Notes under the pieces: generated by a model
The model's input: only the letters and a program-made list of their open reading frames with translations
Told to the model about the DNA's origin: nothing
The model's database searches: none
Program-made: the position numbers and the translations under genes
In this document: positions 55,035 to 64,000 of the stretch, piece after piece
Layout of the letters: every line of letters starts with the position of its first letter
Position numbering within the stretch: the stretch's first letter is position 1
Origin: Orychophragmus violaceus
Lineage: Eukaryota; Streptophyta; Magnoliopsida; Brassicales; Brassicaceae
Length of the DNA stretch: 64,000 bases
Reading direction: 5' to 3'
Assembly (NCBI GenBank): GCA_030180135.1
Contig: CM058233.1
Location: 56,440,500-56,504,499 of the forward strand

Positions 55035-58000
55035 ATGTTAGAAAACATATTCTTTTGGAATGTCAGAGGAATCAATGAAATTGAAAAGCATCAGGGTTTT
55101 AGATTCAGGCTTAATAATCATAAAGTATCTTTTGGTGCCCTTATAGAAATTCATATAAAGGAACACAATTTGAACCTGGTCATGGACTTGATTTGCCCTC
55201 GCTGGTCCTACATCACGAATCACTCTTCTAATGATAACAGACGTATTGTGATTGTTTGGAAGCAACCGTATTCTTTGATTCTCATGCAGTCTTCCAGACA
55301 ACAAATGACCTACAAAATCAGTTGCCCTGGAATGAATCCGTTCTTTTCACTGCAGTTTATGCTGCAAACACTAGTGAAGAACGAAACGATCTATGGATTG
55401 AGCTACTTACTTTGCAGAGTACAATAATCTCCCCTTCTGTCCCTTGGATTATAGGCAGAGACTTCAATGAGATCATTGATGTGGAGGACCATTATCTAGA
55501 CTCTTTCAACCAAATTACATCCAATATGCTTGAGTTCATAGCTTGTTTTGAGCAATTGGAAGTAAGAGATCTGCGCTATCATGGTACGAGGTTTATGTGG
55601 CCTAACAAACAACCTTCTTTCCCCATTGCGAAAAAGATGGATTGTGCCCTAATCAATGAAGTCTGGTTGGATATATTTCCTTATAGCTCTGCCTCCTTTG
55701 AAGCTCCTGTAATATCAGACCACACTCCATGCTGCATTACGCTAGCAAATCGTATCCCACAGGTTGGGACTACTCCATTCAAATTCTTTAATTATTTGGT
55801 CTCTCACCCAGATTTTCTTCTTACAGTGACAGAAGCATGGACTATTTATGATCCCTCTCTGCATTCTCTGGCTGCAATCAACGCGAAGCAGAAGCGAGTT
55901 AGATATGCATTAAAAAGCTTAAACAAAGCTAACTTCTTTGATATTCGGAAGCGAGTTCAAGAAGTCTCTCTATTGCTTAATGATGCCCTGTTAAAGTCCT
56001 TAAGTGATCCGACTCCGGTCAACTTTGCTGAGGAATGTAGACTTTCTGATAAATTAGCAATTCTCAAGGGCATTGAGGAAGAATATTTCAAACAGAAGTC
56101 TCGCATCAATTGGCTCCAAACAGGGGACCAGAACTCGCCTTTTTTTTCCAGAGAGTATCAAAGGCAAGAAATGCTTACAACACGATTAATACCTTATGTG
56201 GGGTTGATGGAATTGAAGCATCCTCTCCAACAGAAATGGGCTCCCTTGCAGTCAACCATTTCAGAAATATACTTGGTCTCACTCCTCTCTTTAGAGATGT
56301 CTCAAGGTTGTTGAATGATATTTGCATGTACTCAAGATCTCAAGTTTCGGCCTTGCAAGCTGCTACTCTCTTGCGTATTCCCACTGAAGAGAAAATAAAA
56401 CGTGAGTTATTCCGGTTGAACCCTAACAAAAGTCATGATGGCCTTACTTCTGGATTCTATAAGGCAGTGTGACCTCTGCTGGGAGAGAAAATCACTAATG
56501 CAATTGGAAAATTCTTTACCACTACTTCAATGTCGGTAGCAACAAGTTCTACAATCTTAACACTGGTTCCGAAATTTGTGGGAGCAACCATCATTAAGGA
56601 TTATCTTCCTATATCGTGCTGCAACACACTCTACAAAGTGATTTCTAAGATTCTGGTTAGCAAGCTTAAACCTCTCCTATCAAGCCTAATTCTACTTAAT
56701 CAAATTTCTTTGATTAAAGGAATATTATTGATGGAAAACTGCCTCTTTGCTTCAGAAATTGTGAATGGATATCATAAGGATAAATGCCCTAAGAGAGTGA
56801 CGATAAAAATAGACATTGCTAAGGCGTTTGATTCAATTAGATGGGATTTTATTCTGCAATGCCTTCATGCTATTAATCTTCCTAATGGCTATGTCAACGG
56901 GATAAGTGAATGTATCAGTACTACAGCCCACTATGTTGGTATTAATGGCATAATTCATGGCTATTTCAGAGGCTCAAGAGGAATTAGACAAGGGGACCCC
57001 TTGTCCCCTTATCTTTTCGGTTTGGCCATGAATGTTTTGTCCCAAATGTTAAATGATGCAGCAAACGAAGGAAAATTCCAGTATCACCCTAAATGCAAGA
57101 AAGCTAACCTCACTCATCTTTGCTTTGTTGATTTTCTGTTAATCTTCTCTGATGGATCTCCTCAATCAATCAAAGGTGTTCTCAATGTTCTGAATGAGTT
57201 CGTCGTGATGTATGGCTTGGCAATAAGCCATGAGAAATCATGCTTCTTCTCGTCTGGTATATCTGAGAATGAAGTCTCCAATCTCCAAAACATCTCTGGT
57301 TTTTCTCATGGTTATCTCCCCATTAAATATTTGGGCCTCCCTCTAAGCTCCAAGAAGCTCTCCATGACAGACTGTGAGCCATTGTTGCAATCAATTAAAA
57401 GGAAAATCAGTTCATGGACAATAAAACATCTCTCCTTTGCAGGTCGACAAGTCCTCTTATCAACGGTCATTTCAGAAATTATTAATTTTTGGTGTGGTGC
57501 ATTTATTCTACCCCAAGAATGTATTGCTAAAATTGAATCTATGTGCAATGCCAACCTTTGGAAAGGATCTCTTGAAGGGAGATTTACAGCTAAGCTCAGT
57601 TGGAGGTTATCACTACTCATAAAATAGAGGGAGGCTTAGGATTGAAAAATATCAGTACTTGGAATAAAATTTTCTCTCTCAAACTTCTTTGGATGCTCCT
57701 ATTCAAGCATGGATCCATTTGGGTGAATTGGATGAATCGGACTGTCTTAAAGGAGACCTCAATCTCGAATATAAAAGAAAAACAGAGTCACACATGGATA
57801 TTTAAGAAGTTGCTGAGACTCAGACCGAAAATTATTAGTTGGGTAAGAGAAAAGCTGGGACATGGTAGAGATTGCAGATTTTGGACTCACCCTTGGACTG
57901 AGTTTGGTCCTCTGATCTCTTTTTTTTTTTGGAAATAGAGGACCTCAACTAACGAGAATCCCATTATCTGCATATGTTGCTTCCTTGTGGCGATCAGGAA

Positions 58001-58683
58001 GCTGGGCACTCCTCCTGCTCGATCTCAAAGAATGGAGGAACTTCAAACATATCTCACCACTATCGATTTATCTGATGCAGATTCTACCCTGCAATGGAAA
58101 TTTGAAGGAAGCAGTGTCTCATCATTCGTTGCTAGTTATGTCTATCAAGCCATCCAGATTAAAAAACCGATGGTTAACTGGGAATATGTTGTATGGTTAA
58201 AGAGAGGTATTCCTAAGCATAAATCGTTTACCTGGTTGGTACTCCTAAACAGATGTCCGACCAGAGATCGACTTTTATCTTGGGGTATACAAACGGACAA
58301 CATGTGTTTACTCTGCAATATGCAACATGAATCAAGGAATCACTTATATTTTGAGTGTCACTACTCGGATTATCTATGGACTAATCTTACTTCCAAGATC
58401 GGAATTACCTTTGTGAGTCGATCGTGGGAGGATTGCTTTACTGGTCTAATTAACGTCCAATGTGACAGGCAGCGTCGATACCTCCTGCTTCTTGCGTGGC
58501 AGGCTATTATCTACGAAATATGGAGAGAACAAAATAACCGGCTCCATCGTTTGACTCATCGACATGCAGACTCTCTACATAAGTGGATAAAGAAGACTAT
58601 CAAGAACAAACTATCGGCCCTCAGATCACAAAATCTGAAGGAAGAGAGTCAACTAATGCAAACATGGTTGTCGCTCGGATGAT
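55035..58683 (+). pseudogene. LINE ORF2 (endonuclease, reverse transcriptase, zf-RVT)
   Basis: At least four frames are needed. Endonuclease: FFWNVRGINE (55050), IEIHIKE, IGRDFNEI (about 55450) and SDHTP (about 55720). RT: MKIDIAKAFDSIRW-like motif A (about 56800), RQGDPLSPYLFG (about 56985), and the catalytic box reads FVDFLLIFS (about 57125) where the family has FADDLLIF, so one essential Asp is lost. The zf-RVT domain (KHKSFTWLVLLNRCPTRDRL, CLLC...CHYSDYLW) is at 57987-58682. It would nick DNA and copy LINE RNA at the target. This copy is dead. Confidence 0.85.
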
Positions 58684-58981
58684 GACGGATTTCTGGTTGG
58701 ATTGGAACTAAGGTTGGATTCTAGTTGGCTTCTGGTTCGATTTGGAAGAATTAGGGTTTCTCGTCTACCCTCGTCTACCCTCGTCTACTTGGTTCTGGTT
58801 CGGGATGGGCTATTGTGCTCCTTTTAGTTTGGGCTTCTTTTTTTCATTGTGAGAACTAGGTTCTTTTAGGTTCCTTTACTATGAGTTTTTGGGTTTTTAT
58901 TTTGCTTTTCTATGTACTAAGGTATGACTGATAAGACTCCTTTGCCACATTTATAATAATGCAAGCAAATGTTCAAAAAAA
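58684..58981 (+). other. LINE 3' untranslated region and A-tail
   Basis: Noncoding. A short tandem TACCCTCGTC repeat lies near 58770. It ends in eight A. Confidence 0.7.
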
Positions 58982-58996
58982 ACACTACATTTATTG

Positions 58997-60051
58997 TGAG
59001 TGAATATAATAATGTCTATGCTACATTATATAAAGTTTTATATTGTTTTTTTATCAACAATAATATAAAGAATTTAGGTCAGTTCAGTTCCTATGTTTTT
59101 GGATCTATGAAAATCATGTATAACAGTTGAATGCGAGCATTCTATACCAACTTATTTGTCTTTGTATTTTTATGCAATTCTGAAAATCACAACAATGTTA
59201 AAATATTTTTTACATCTCCTAAATTCCTCGAGACAAAATCTCATATTTATTTATTTATTTATTGATAACAAACAAATATAAGAGGGAATAATAATAACGA
59301 TGGAGATTTCATTGGTGTATAGGGGAGTGTCTTGGGTTATGCCTTTGTGTGAAGGGGGTGGTTTGTGTGTGTTTACGGGAGGGCGAGAGGAATGAATGAG
59401 ATCAGATAATAAAAAATGATCTTAGATTGCAAAGTCATATACGAAGATTTATTTACGCAAAAAAAAAAAAACAAGTTAAGTTTTTGTTTATTCAACAATC
59501 AGACCCTAACATTTGAGTTGTTGTGAAAAATCTTTCAAAACGTGTGAGTGGGGCTGCAGGATAATATAGGAAAGTAGGGGTCACATGGGTACAAACAACA
59601 CTATGATTATTTGGTATAGCAATTATGCACATGATTAGTGGCATGCCATTCGCTGGTCTCACCTTCTAATATTCTCTTATTTTCAGTCTTTTTTCTTTAA
59701 TTTAAAGGTGTCAAGTGTTATAACACCAAAGGGAGAGAAAAAACAAGAAATTCATCCTAACTCACATTGGTCCCATCGCCCCATTTTCTTTACCTTGAAT
59801 AGTTTCGGTCTAGTCAATATTGGCTCTTTTCCGAATTGATGTTTTTGAGGTGATATTAAAGAAGTGCTCTTTTTAGTTGGGAAGTCCATTCCATCGTAAA
59901 TACAAGTAGACATTTGTTGGAAAATGTTATAGTATGTTTGGAGCCGGAGGATAAAGTATGCTTATACATTTTCCAAGGTGATTTTTATTGTTAATCAGAT
60001 ATCTTTTCGGCTTTTGAGATTAGTCACTAGCATTGGATGACTAAAAACAAC
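58997..60051. other. Intergenic DNA, nothing recognised
   Basis: AT-rich, with short poly-A and (TTTA)n runs. No gene or transposon ends seen. Confidence 0.5.
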
Positions 60052-60053
60052 TA

Positions 60054-60300
60054 CTCCCTCTGTTTCTCAATATAGGAGGTTTTAGAGATTTGTTTTTGTT
60101 TCAAAATATAAGTTGTTCTCACTTTCCAATGTAACTTTAAGTGTATTTAATGTCTTATAGCCAATTAAATTAAACAGCCTCCTTAATGATTGGTTGAATT
60201 TATTTTAAATTAACTATTAAAAAATATTTTGTAAAGCCCAACAAATTTCTTAATATGCGTGTTTTTACTCAAAACCTCCTATATTGAGAAACGGAGGGAG
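60054..60300. mobile_element. Stowaway-type MITE
   Basis: 247 bp with terminal inverted repeats CTCCCTCTGTTTCTCAATAT and its complement (ATATTGAGAAACGGAGGGAG), flanked by TA on both sides (60052-60053, 60301-60302). CTCCCTC-type termini with TA duplication are the mark of Stowaway (Tc1/mariner-derived) MITEs. No coding capacity. Confidence 0.9.
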
Positions 60301-60302
60301 TA

Positions 60303-60666
60303 TTAGAAACATTGTGGAGTATCTAAAACACTATTTATACCCTTTTTTTATACCCTATCGATTGATCTGGTCAGTCCTTTCGGATCACGAATAAAATGGA
60401 TCAGCTTCCACATCATACATCCACAACCATTTAAATCACAACCACATCTTCTTAACCACATTTTCAATCTCATAATCTATGTCATTATCAAAAGTACCAA
60501 CGTAAAAGTTTTACAAAACCAAATCCAAATCGCCTTAAACGAAAACCAAAAGAATCGCATAAATCTTAAACAATAAATAATAAACGTCCATCCCCTAGAA
60601 GATAGCACCACACCCCAGAAGATAGCACCACATCCGATCAATCCTTTTACAATTCTTCGGGGTTAC
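60303..60666. other. Intergenic DNA with a short direct repeat
   Basis: Only a doubled AGAAGATAGCACCACA string (about 60598 and 60620) stands out. Confidence 0.5.
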
Positions 60667-61862
60667 TGATATATCATGGTTTTTACCCACTTTATACCAT
60701 GATATAGTTGTGTTTTTAGAGTCTTTTGTATTAGTTTAGAGTCTTTTACAGGTTAAATCAGGTTTGGAGCTAATTGGAGATATATGGAGCATTTTGGGCA
60801 TTTTGGGACGTTTTGGCCGAGAGCTTTATTCACTGTTCGATTATTTGATGTTGCATCGATCGACACGCATTGTGCATCGGTCGATGCAGTCGCGAGATGG
60901 GCCGTACGCGTCGGCGTAACAAGTATTGAAGATTTGCAAAGAAGCCCAAGATACTTTCAGTATTTACACAGAAGCCCCAGCCGAGATTATGCCTATATAT
61001 ACTAGTTTTTGGTGTTTAATTTAGATACGCTTTGATACTTAGAGCTAAGAGATTTTTAGAGCTTTTGGGGCTGATCTATTTTCCTTGTATTGATTTATTT
61101 TGGAGAAGATTTCGAACCCCTTTGATATTTTAATTTCTTATATGCAATCTATTTATTCTATGATTATGTTATCATCAATCATGTCTGAGTAGATCCATAG
61201 TTGAGTTTAGGGTTTCTCATTAGGGTTTGATGACTTGCTAGACTTGTTTAATTCAGTTGGGATTCATATGATTAGAATGTTCTTCAAACTAAATTGTGCT
61301 TAAAGCTAGTTCTAACCTGATCAATTAGAATCTAGATCCTAGGTTACTAAATACGTCACGAGAGTGGGGTTTAGGAATCTGAACTATTTAGGTTGAGCAA
61401 TTGAATTATTCGCAAAGAGATTTGGTTTAGTTTAATTGTGAACATATCGAACTTGAACTTAATGCTAGTTTAATTTGTTAGTAATTGCAAAGAGATTTGG
61501 ATTACTGCACTTAGACTTAGAGAGTTTTCGCAAAGAGATTTGGTTAATTCTATTTTCGTGATTTGAGTTCTAGAACTGAGTTTAATTTGATCCTGACTGA
61601 TTAACTTGTGTGCTTGTCTGATTTCCTGAGAATACCCTAGGCTTGACGCTTTTAGTTTATTGCTTACAAACCGATTTCCTGCTACTGTTTACTTTCTTGC
61701 ACCGCAATTCATTACAATCACTACTTGCTTATTTCTAGTATTAATTCCTACGGTTTGATTCTCTTGAGACCAAGTGTCCCTGTGGATTCGATAACCCTAT
61801 ATACTACATTGACTATACTGTGCACTTGCAGTTTAGAATAGGGATTAAAACTCGACCTATCA
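60667..61862 (+). repeat. 5' LTR of an Athila/Tat-branch Ty3/gypsy element
   Basis: 1196 bp, TGATATATCATGG...GACCTATCA. The end is fixed by the primer site and the start by the TG and sequence character, since the second LTR is outside the window. A TATA-like CTATATATAC is at about 60993. Two palindrome-type motifs lie at 60853-60868 and 60874-60889. A GCAAAGAGATTTGG string repeats three times (about 61412, 61486, 61530). Confidence 0.75.
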
Positions 61863-61868
61863 AGTTCT

Positions 61869-61886
61869 TGGCGCCGTTGCCGGGGA
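61869..61886 (+). promoter_or_regulatory. Primer binding site (tRNA-Asp)
   Basis: TGGCGCCGTTGCCGGGGA, the full complement of the plant tRNA-Asp 3' end, as used by Athila-type elements. Confidence 0.9.
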
Positions 61887-62134
61887 CTCTTTGAGTCTTC
61901 GATAGGACCGAACTTAGGGTTTTACTAGAAATTCTTCGTTTTTGTTTTTGCTTTTCGTTTTTGTTTTATTTTGATTTTACTGATTCTTTTCTCTGATTCT
62001 TTCTGTCGCAGGTACCGAAATCGCCTTGCGTCGACCGTTGCACATCTTGCGTCGATCGACACTAGGCGATTCTGAGATTGAACCGATCGTTGCACTGATA
62101 GCATCGATCGTTGCTGGACGATTACAGACAGTTT
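61887..62134 (+). other. Leader with palindrome variants
   Basis: Four variants of the TCGATCGACACA motif occur between 62027 and 62113, for example TGCGTCGATCGACACT at 62048-62063. Confidence 0.75.
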
Positions 62135-64000
62135 ATGCCAACGCAGAACACTAGAAGTAATCCGAACTCGAGCTTGGTTAATCTCAATCTAGAGGAACTT
62201 GGACGTCTAGAAAGGACAATCAGAAGAGAAAAGAGAGAGAGAATGGTACGAGAACGCTTGATCTTGATACCAGATGCTGATGGAACCCTGAGGGATCCAG
62301 AGAACAATCCTTACAATGCTGCTGGGCATAGGATTGATGCTGAGGGACGAGTGATCCCTGATGAAGCTGAGCCACTGGGCCAGATGGTTGTCCGTGAAAG
62401 GACATTAGCTGATTACAACAGACCTGACGAGTTTCATGCGAACCGAGCAGCTTTAGTGCTTCCTGCCTTTGAGAGGAACGACTTTGAGGTAAAGACTATC
62501 TACTACCAACTGATGAGGCAGATTGCTTTTCATGGTCTTCAATCAGAGCAGCCTATGGATCACATAGATAAGTTTGAGGACATAGTTACTGGTATGAAAT
62601 ACGATGGAGTTTGCCAGGACTATCTGTTCCTTAAGCTATTTCCGCACAGTCTTGCTGGAGACGCTAGTGCATGGCTGAGACAACTGGCACCTGGTCAGTA
62701 TACTACTTGGGCAGCCTTAAAGAGTGAGTTCCTGCGTCATTTCTATGACAATGCGCGTTCAGACCAATCTAGACAGGACATACTTACTTTCTCCCAAGGA
62801 GTTGTGGAGCCTTTAAAGACTGCCTGGATGAGATTTAAGCAGTATCAGCGTGACTGTCCGCACTATGGATTCACTGAAGTTCAGCTGATTGGTATCTTCT
62901 TCAGAGGAATAGATCTTCCGTATCAGCAGGCGCTGGATAATTCTAGTGATGCCAACTTCAACACCAGGACTCCTACACAGGCTAAGCAGTTAATTGAGAA
63001 TTTGATTAGCAGCAACAGTTGCAAGACCATGGATGATAGGAGGAAGAAATCTGGTGGAAGTATTGATAACTCGGAGATGGCTGAATTGAGGTCCAGAATG
63101 GATAAAATCTGCACTCTTCTAGGTGAGAAGAAAGCTGTCCACTTTGCTCAAGAAGTAGAAGTGATTCAGACTGAGGAGGACACTCAGGAAGAGAATGTGA
63201 ATTACATCGGAGGATCTGGTTTCCAAGGAAACAGATTTGGATATCAATCTGGGAACAGATTTTCCGGTGGAGGACAGAAAACTGCCTACACGGGCAATCA
63301 GAACTCTTCAGGCTATGGACAGAACAGCAACTTTCAGAAGCCTTATGGACAGAATGCTCAAAGGACCTACGGGTCTTCATCTTATCAAACACCTCCTACA
63401 CCTACTGCTTTCGAGACTAAGATGGAGACAATGATGGAACAGTTGCTGGAGAGCCAAATCAAGACTTCTGTGGACTGCAACAAGAAGATTGATGCTATGT
63501 ATGGAGATCTCAATGGGAAGATTGAGTCTATGAACACTCACATGAAGCAACTGGACACTCAGGTTAATCAGATTTCAGGTACTATGAAAGGAAAAGGACC
63601 TGCAGATACTCATATTAAAGCCTGGTCTGTACTCGTTAATGATGGATCTCATCTGGGTGAGAAGTTTGAGCTAAGCACAGCTGAGTTGGTTGATGAAGCA
63701 GAATTTTCGGAATTGAGTGAAAAACTCACGGGTGGAATCCGCGACGATCGCATTGCAACGATCGACACACACCTTGTGTCGGTCGATGCAGGACGTGAAC
63801 AGACAGTGTTGCCGGATGATTATGAGACTGATGCAGAACTGGCCCGCCTATTCCCTGATGTATCTGAAATCACTCAGGAGGAGATTTATGCACAAGCCAT
63901 TAGGCAATGTCCCAAGGTATCTGAGGTAATTAAACAGGAGATTGAGGAGCTGAAGAAACTGGAGGAGAGTGGTGAAGACTTGGAAGAAATTCCACCGCCT
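62135..64000 (+). CDS. Ty3/gypsy gag, Athila/Tat branch, open to the window end
   Basis: The frame opens at ATG 62135 (a TAG lies in frame 36 bases upstream) and stays open for all 622 codons to the last base. The Retrotrans_gag domain (PF03732) is at about residues 120-280: HIDKFEDIVTGMKYDG, LFPHSLAGDASAWLRQL, FLRHFYDNARSDQSR and YQRDCPHYGFTEVQL. A Gly/Gln/Asn/Tyr-rich segment (about 350-430) and a coiled coil (about 430-490, KIDAMYGDLNGKIESMN) follow. No CCHC knuckle is seen. At about residues 540-552 the frame reads IDTHLVSVDA, which is the DNA palindrome repeat read as protein. The protein would form the particle. Protease and RT would follow outside the window. Confidence 0.85.
   Translation, partial: MPTQNTRSNPNSSLVNLNLEELGRLERTIRREKRERMVRERLILIPDADGTLRDPENNPYNAAGHRIDAEGRVIPDEAEPLGQMVVRERTLADYNRPDEFHANRAALVLPAFERNDFEVKTIYYQLMRQIAFHGLQSEQPMDHIDKFEDIVTGMKYDGVCQDYLFLKLFPHSLAGDASAWLRQLAPGQYTTWAALKSEFLRHFYDNARSDQSRQDILTFSQGVVEPLKTAWMRFKQYQRDCPHYGFTEVQLIGIFFRGIDLPYQQALDNSSDANFNTRTPTQAKQLIENLISSNSCKTMDDRRKKSGGSIDNSEMAELRSRMDKICTLLGEKKAVHFAQEVEVIQTEEDTQEENVNYIGGSGFQGNRFGYQSGNRFSGGGQKTAYTGNQNSSGYGQNSNFQKPYGQNAQRTYGSSSYQTPPTPTAFETKMETMMEQLLESQIKTSVDCNKKIDAMYGDLNGKIESMNTHMKQLDTQVNQISGTMKGKGPADTHIKAWSVLVNDGSHLGEKFELSTAELVDEAEFSELSEKLTGGIRDDRIATIDTHLVSVDAGREQTVLPDDYETDAELARLFPDVSEITQEEIYAQAIRQCPKVSEVIKQEIEELKKLEESGEDLEEIPPP

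Larger units (their letters stand above)
51966..58981 (+). mobile_element. Decayed L1-type LINE
   Basis: ORF1 (DUF4283 and CCHC), ORF2 (endonuclease, RT, zf-RVT) and a short A-run (58975-58982) are in order. A TSD of 15 bp with one mismatch flanks it (acaatacatttattg 51951-51965; acactacatttattg 58982-58996). A second LINE tail on the minus strand (51990-53315) interrupts its 5' untranslated region. Many frameshifts and stops show it is old. Confidence 0.8.

Overview
This is a repeat-rich plant nuclear window, probably from a Brassicaceae species. The evidence is the set of plant-type LTR retrotransposons primed by initiator-tRNA-Met or tRNA-Asp, L1-type LINEs, AT-rich Helitrons ending in hairpin-CTAG, a Stowaway MITE, and fragments of the plant genes ECR1 and HSP90. 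The family assignment is inference. No intact host gene, tRNA, rRNA or CRISPR array was found. Almost everything is transposable element, arranged as nested insertions whose boundaries can mostly be fixed by target-site duplications (TSDs).

Left part (1-13522). A minus-strand Copia-type element with an intact gag (1-4468, cut by the window edge) abuts the 3' half of a plus-strand copy of the same family (4469-6737). A short Helitron (7294-7971) follows. Two minus-strand Helitrons then lie directly head to tail: 8739-11783, which carries intron-containing fragments of the RUB/NEDD8 E1 gene ECR1 and of HSP90, and 11784-12622.

Centre (13523-51924). One Ty3/gypsy element of the Tat type lies on the minus strand, with TSD ctaac. 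It has gag-PR-RT-RNaseH-aRNaseH-IN on the minus strand and an extra, intron-containing ORF in antisense (plus strand). Three younger elements sit inside it: a gag-only Copia (16631-23522, TSD ggccc) in the antisense ORF; a Copia with apparently identical LTRs (24969-32753, TSD ataat) in a minisatellite; and a LARD-like element with 3.4 kb LTRs (41884-51750, TSD tcgat) in the Tat 5' LTR. The Tat pol also carries a 2.5 kb tandem duplication with a C15 tract at the end of each unit.

Right part (51930-64000). A decayed plus-strand LINE (51966-58981) has a minus-strand LINE tail inserted near its 5' end. A Stowaway MITE (60054-60300) follows, then the start of a Ty3/gypsy Athila/Tat-branch element (LTR 60667-61862, tRNA-Asp primer site, gag open to the window end).

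Most notable are: (1) a 16-bp palindrome, TGTGTCGATCGACACA and variants, repeated in LTRs, leaders and even gag coding sequence of unrelated retroelements here; (2) a cluster of strong RNA hairpins in the long LTRs of the LARD-like element; (3) a gag-only Copia family whose dead pol carries a lesion shared by two copies; (4) a Helitron that has captured two host genes. Without the transposons only about 3-4 kb of unique-looking DNA remains.
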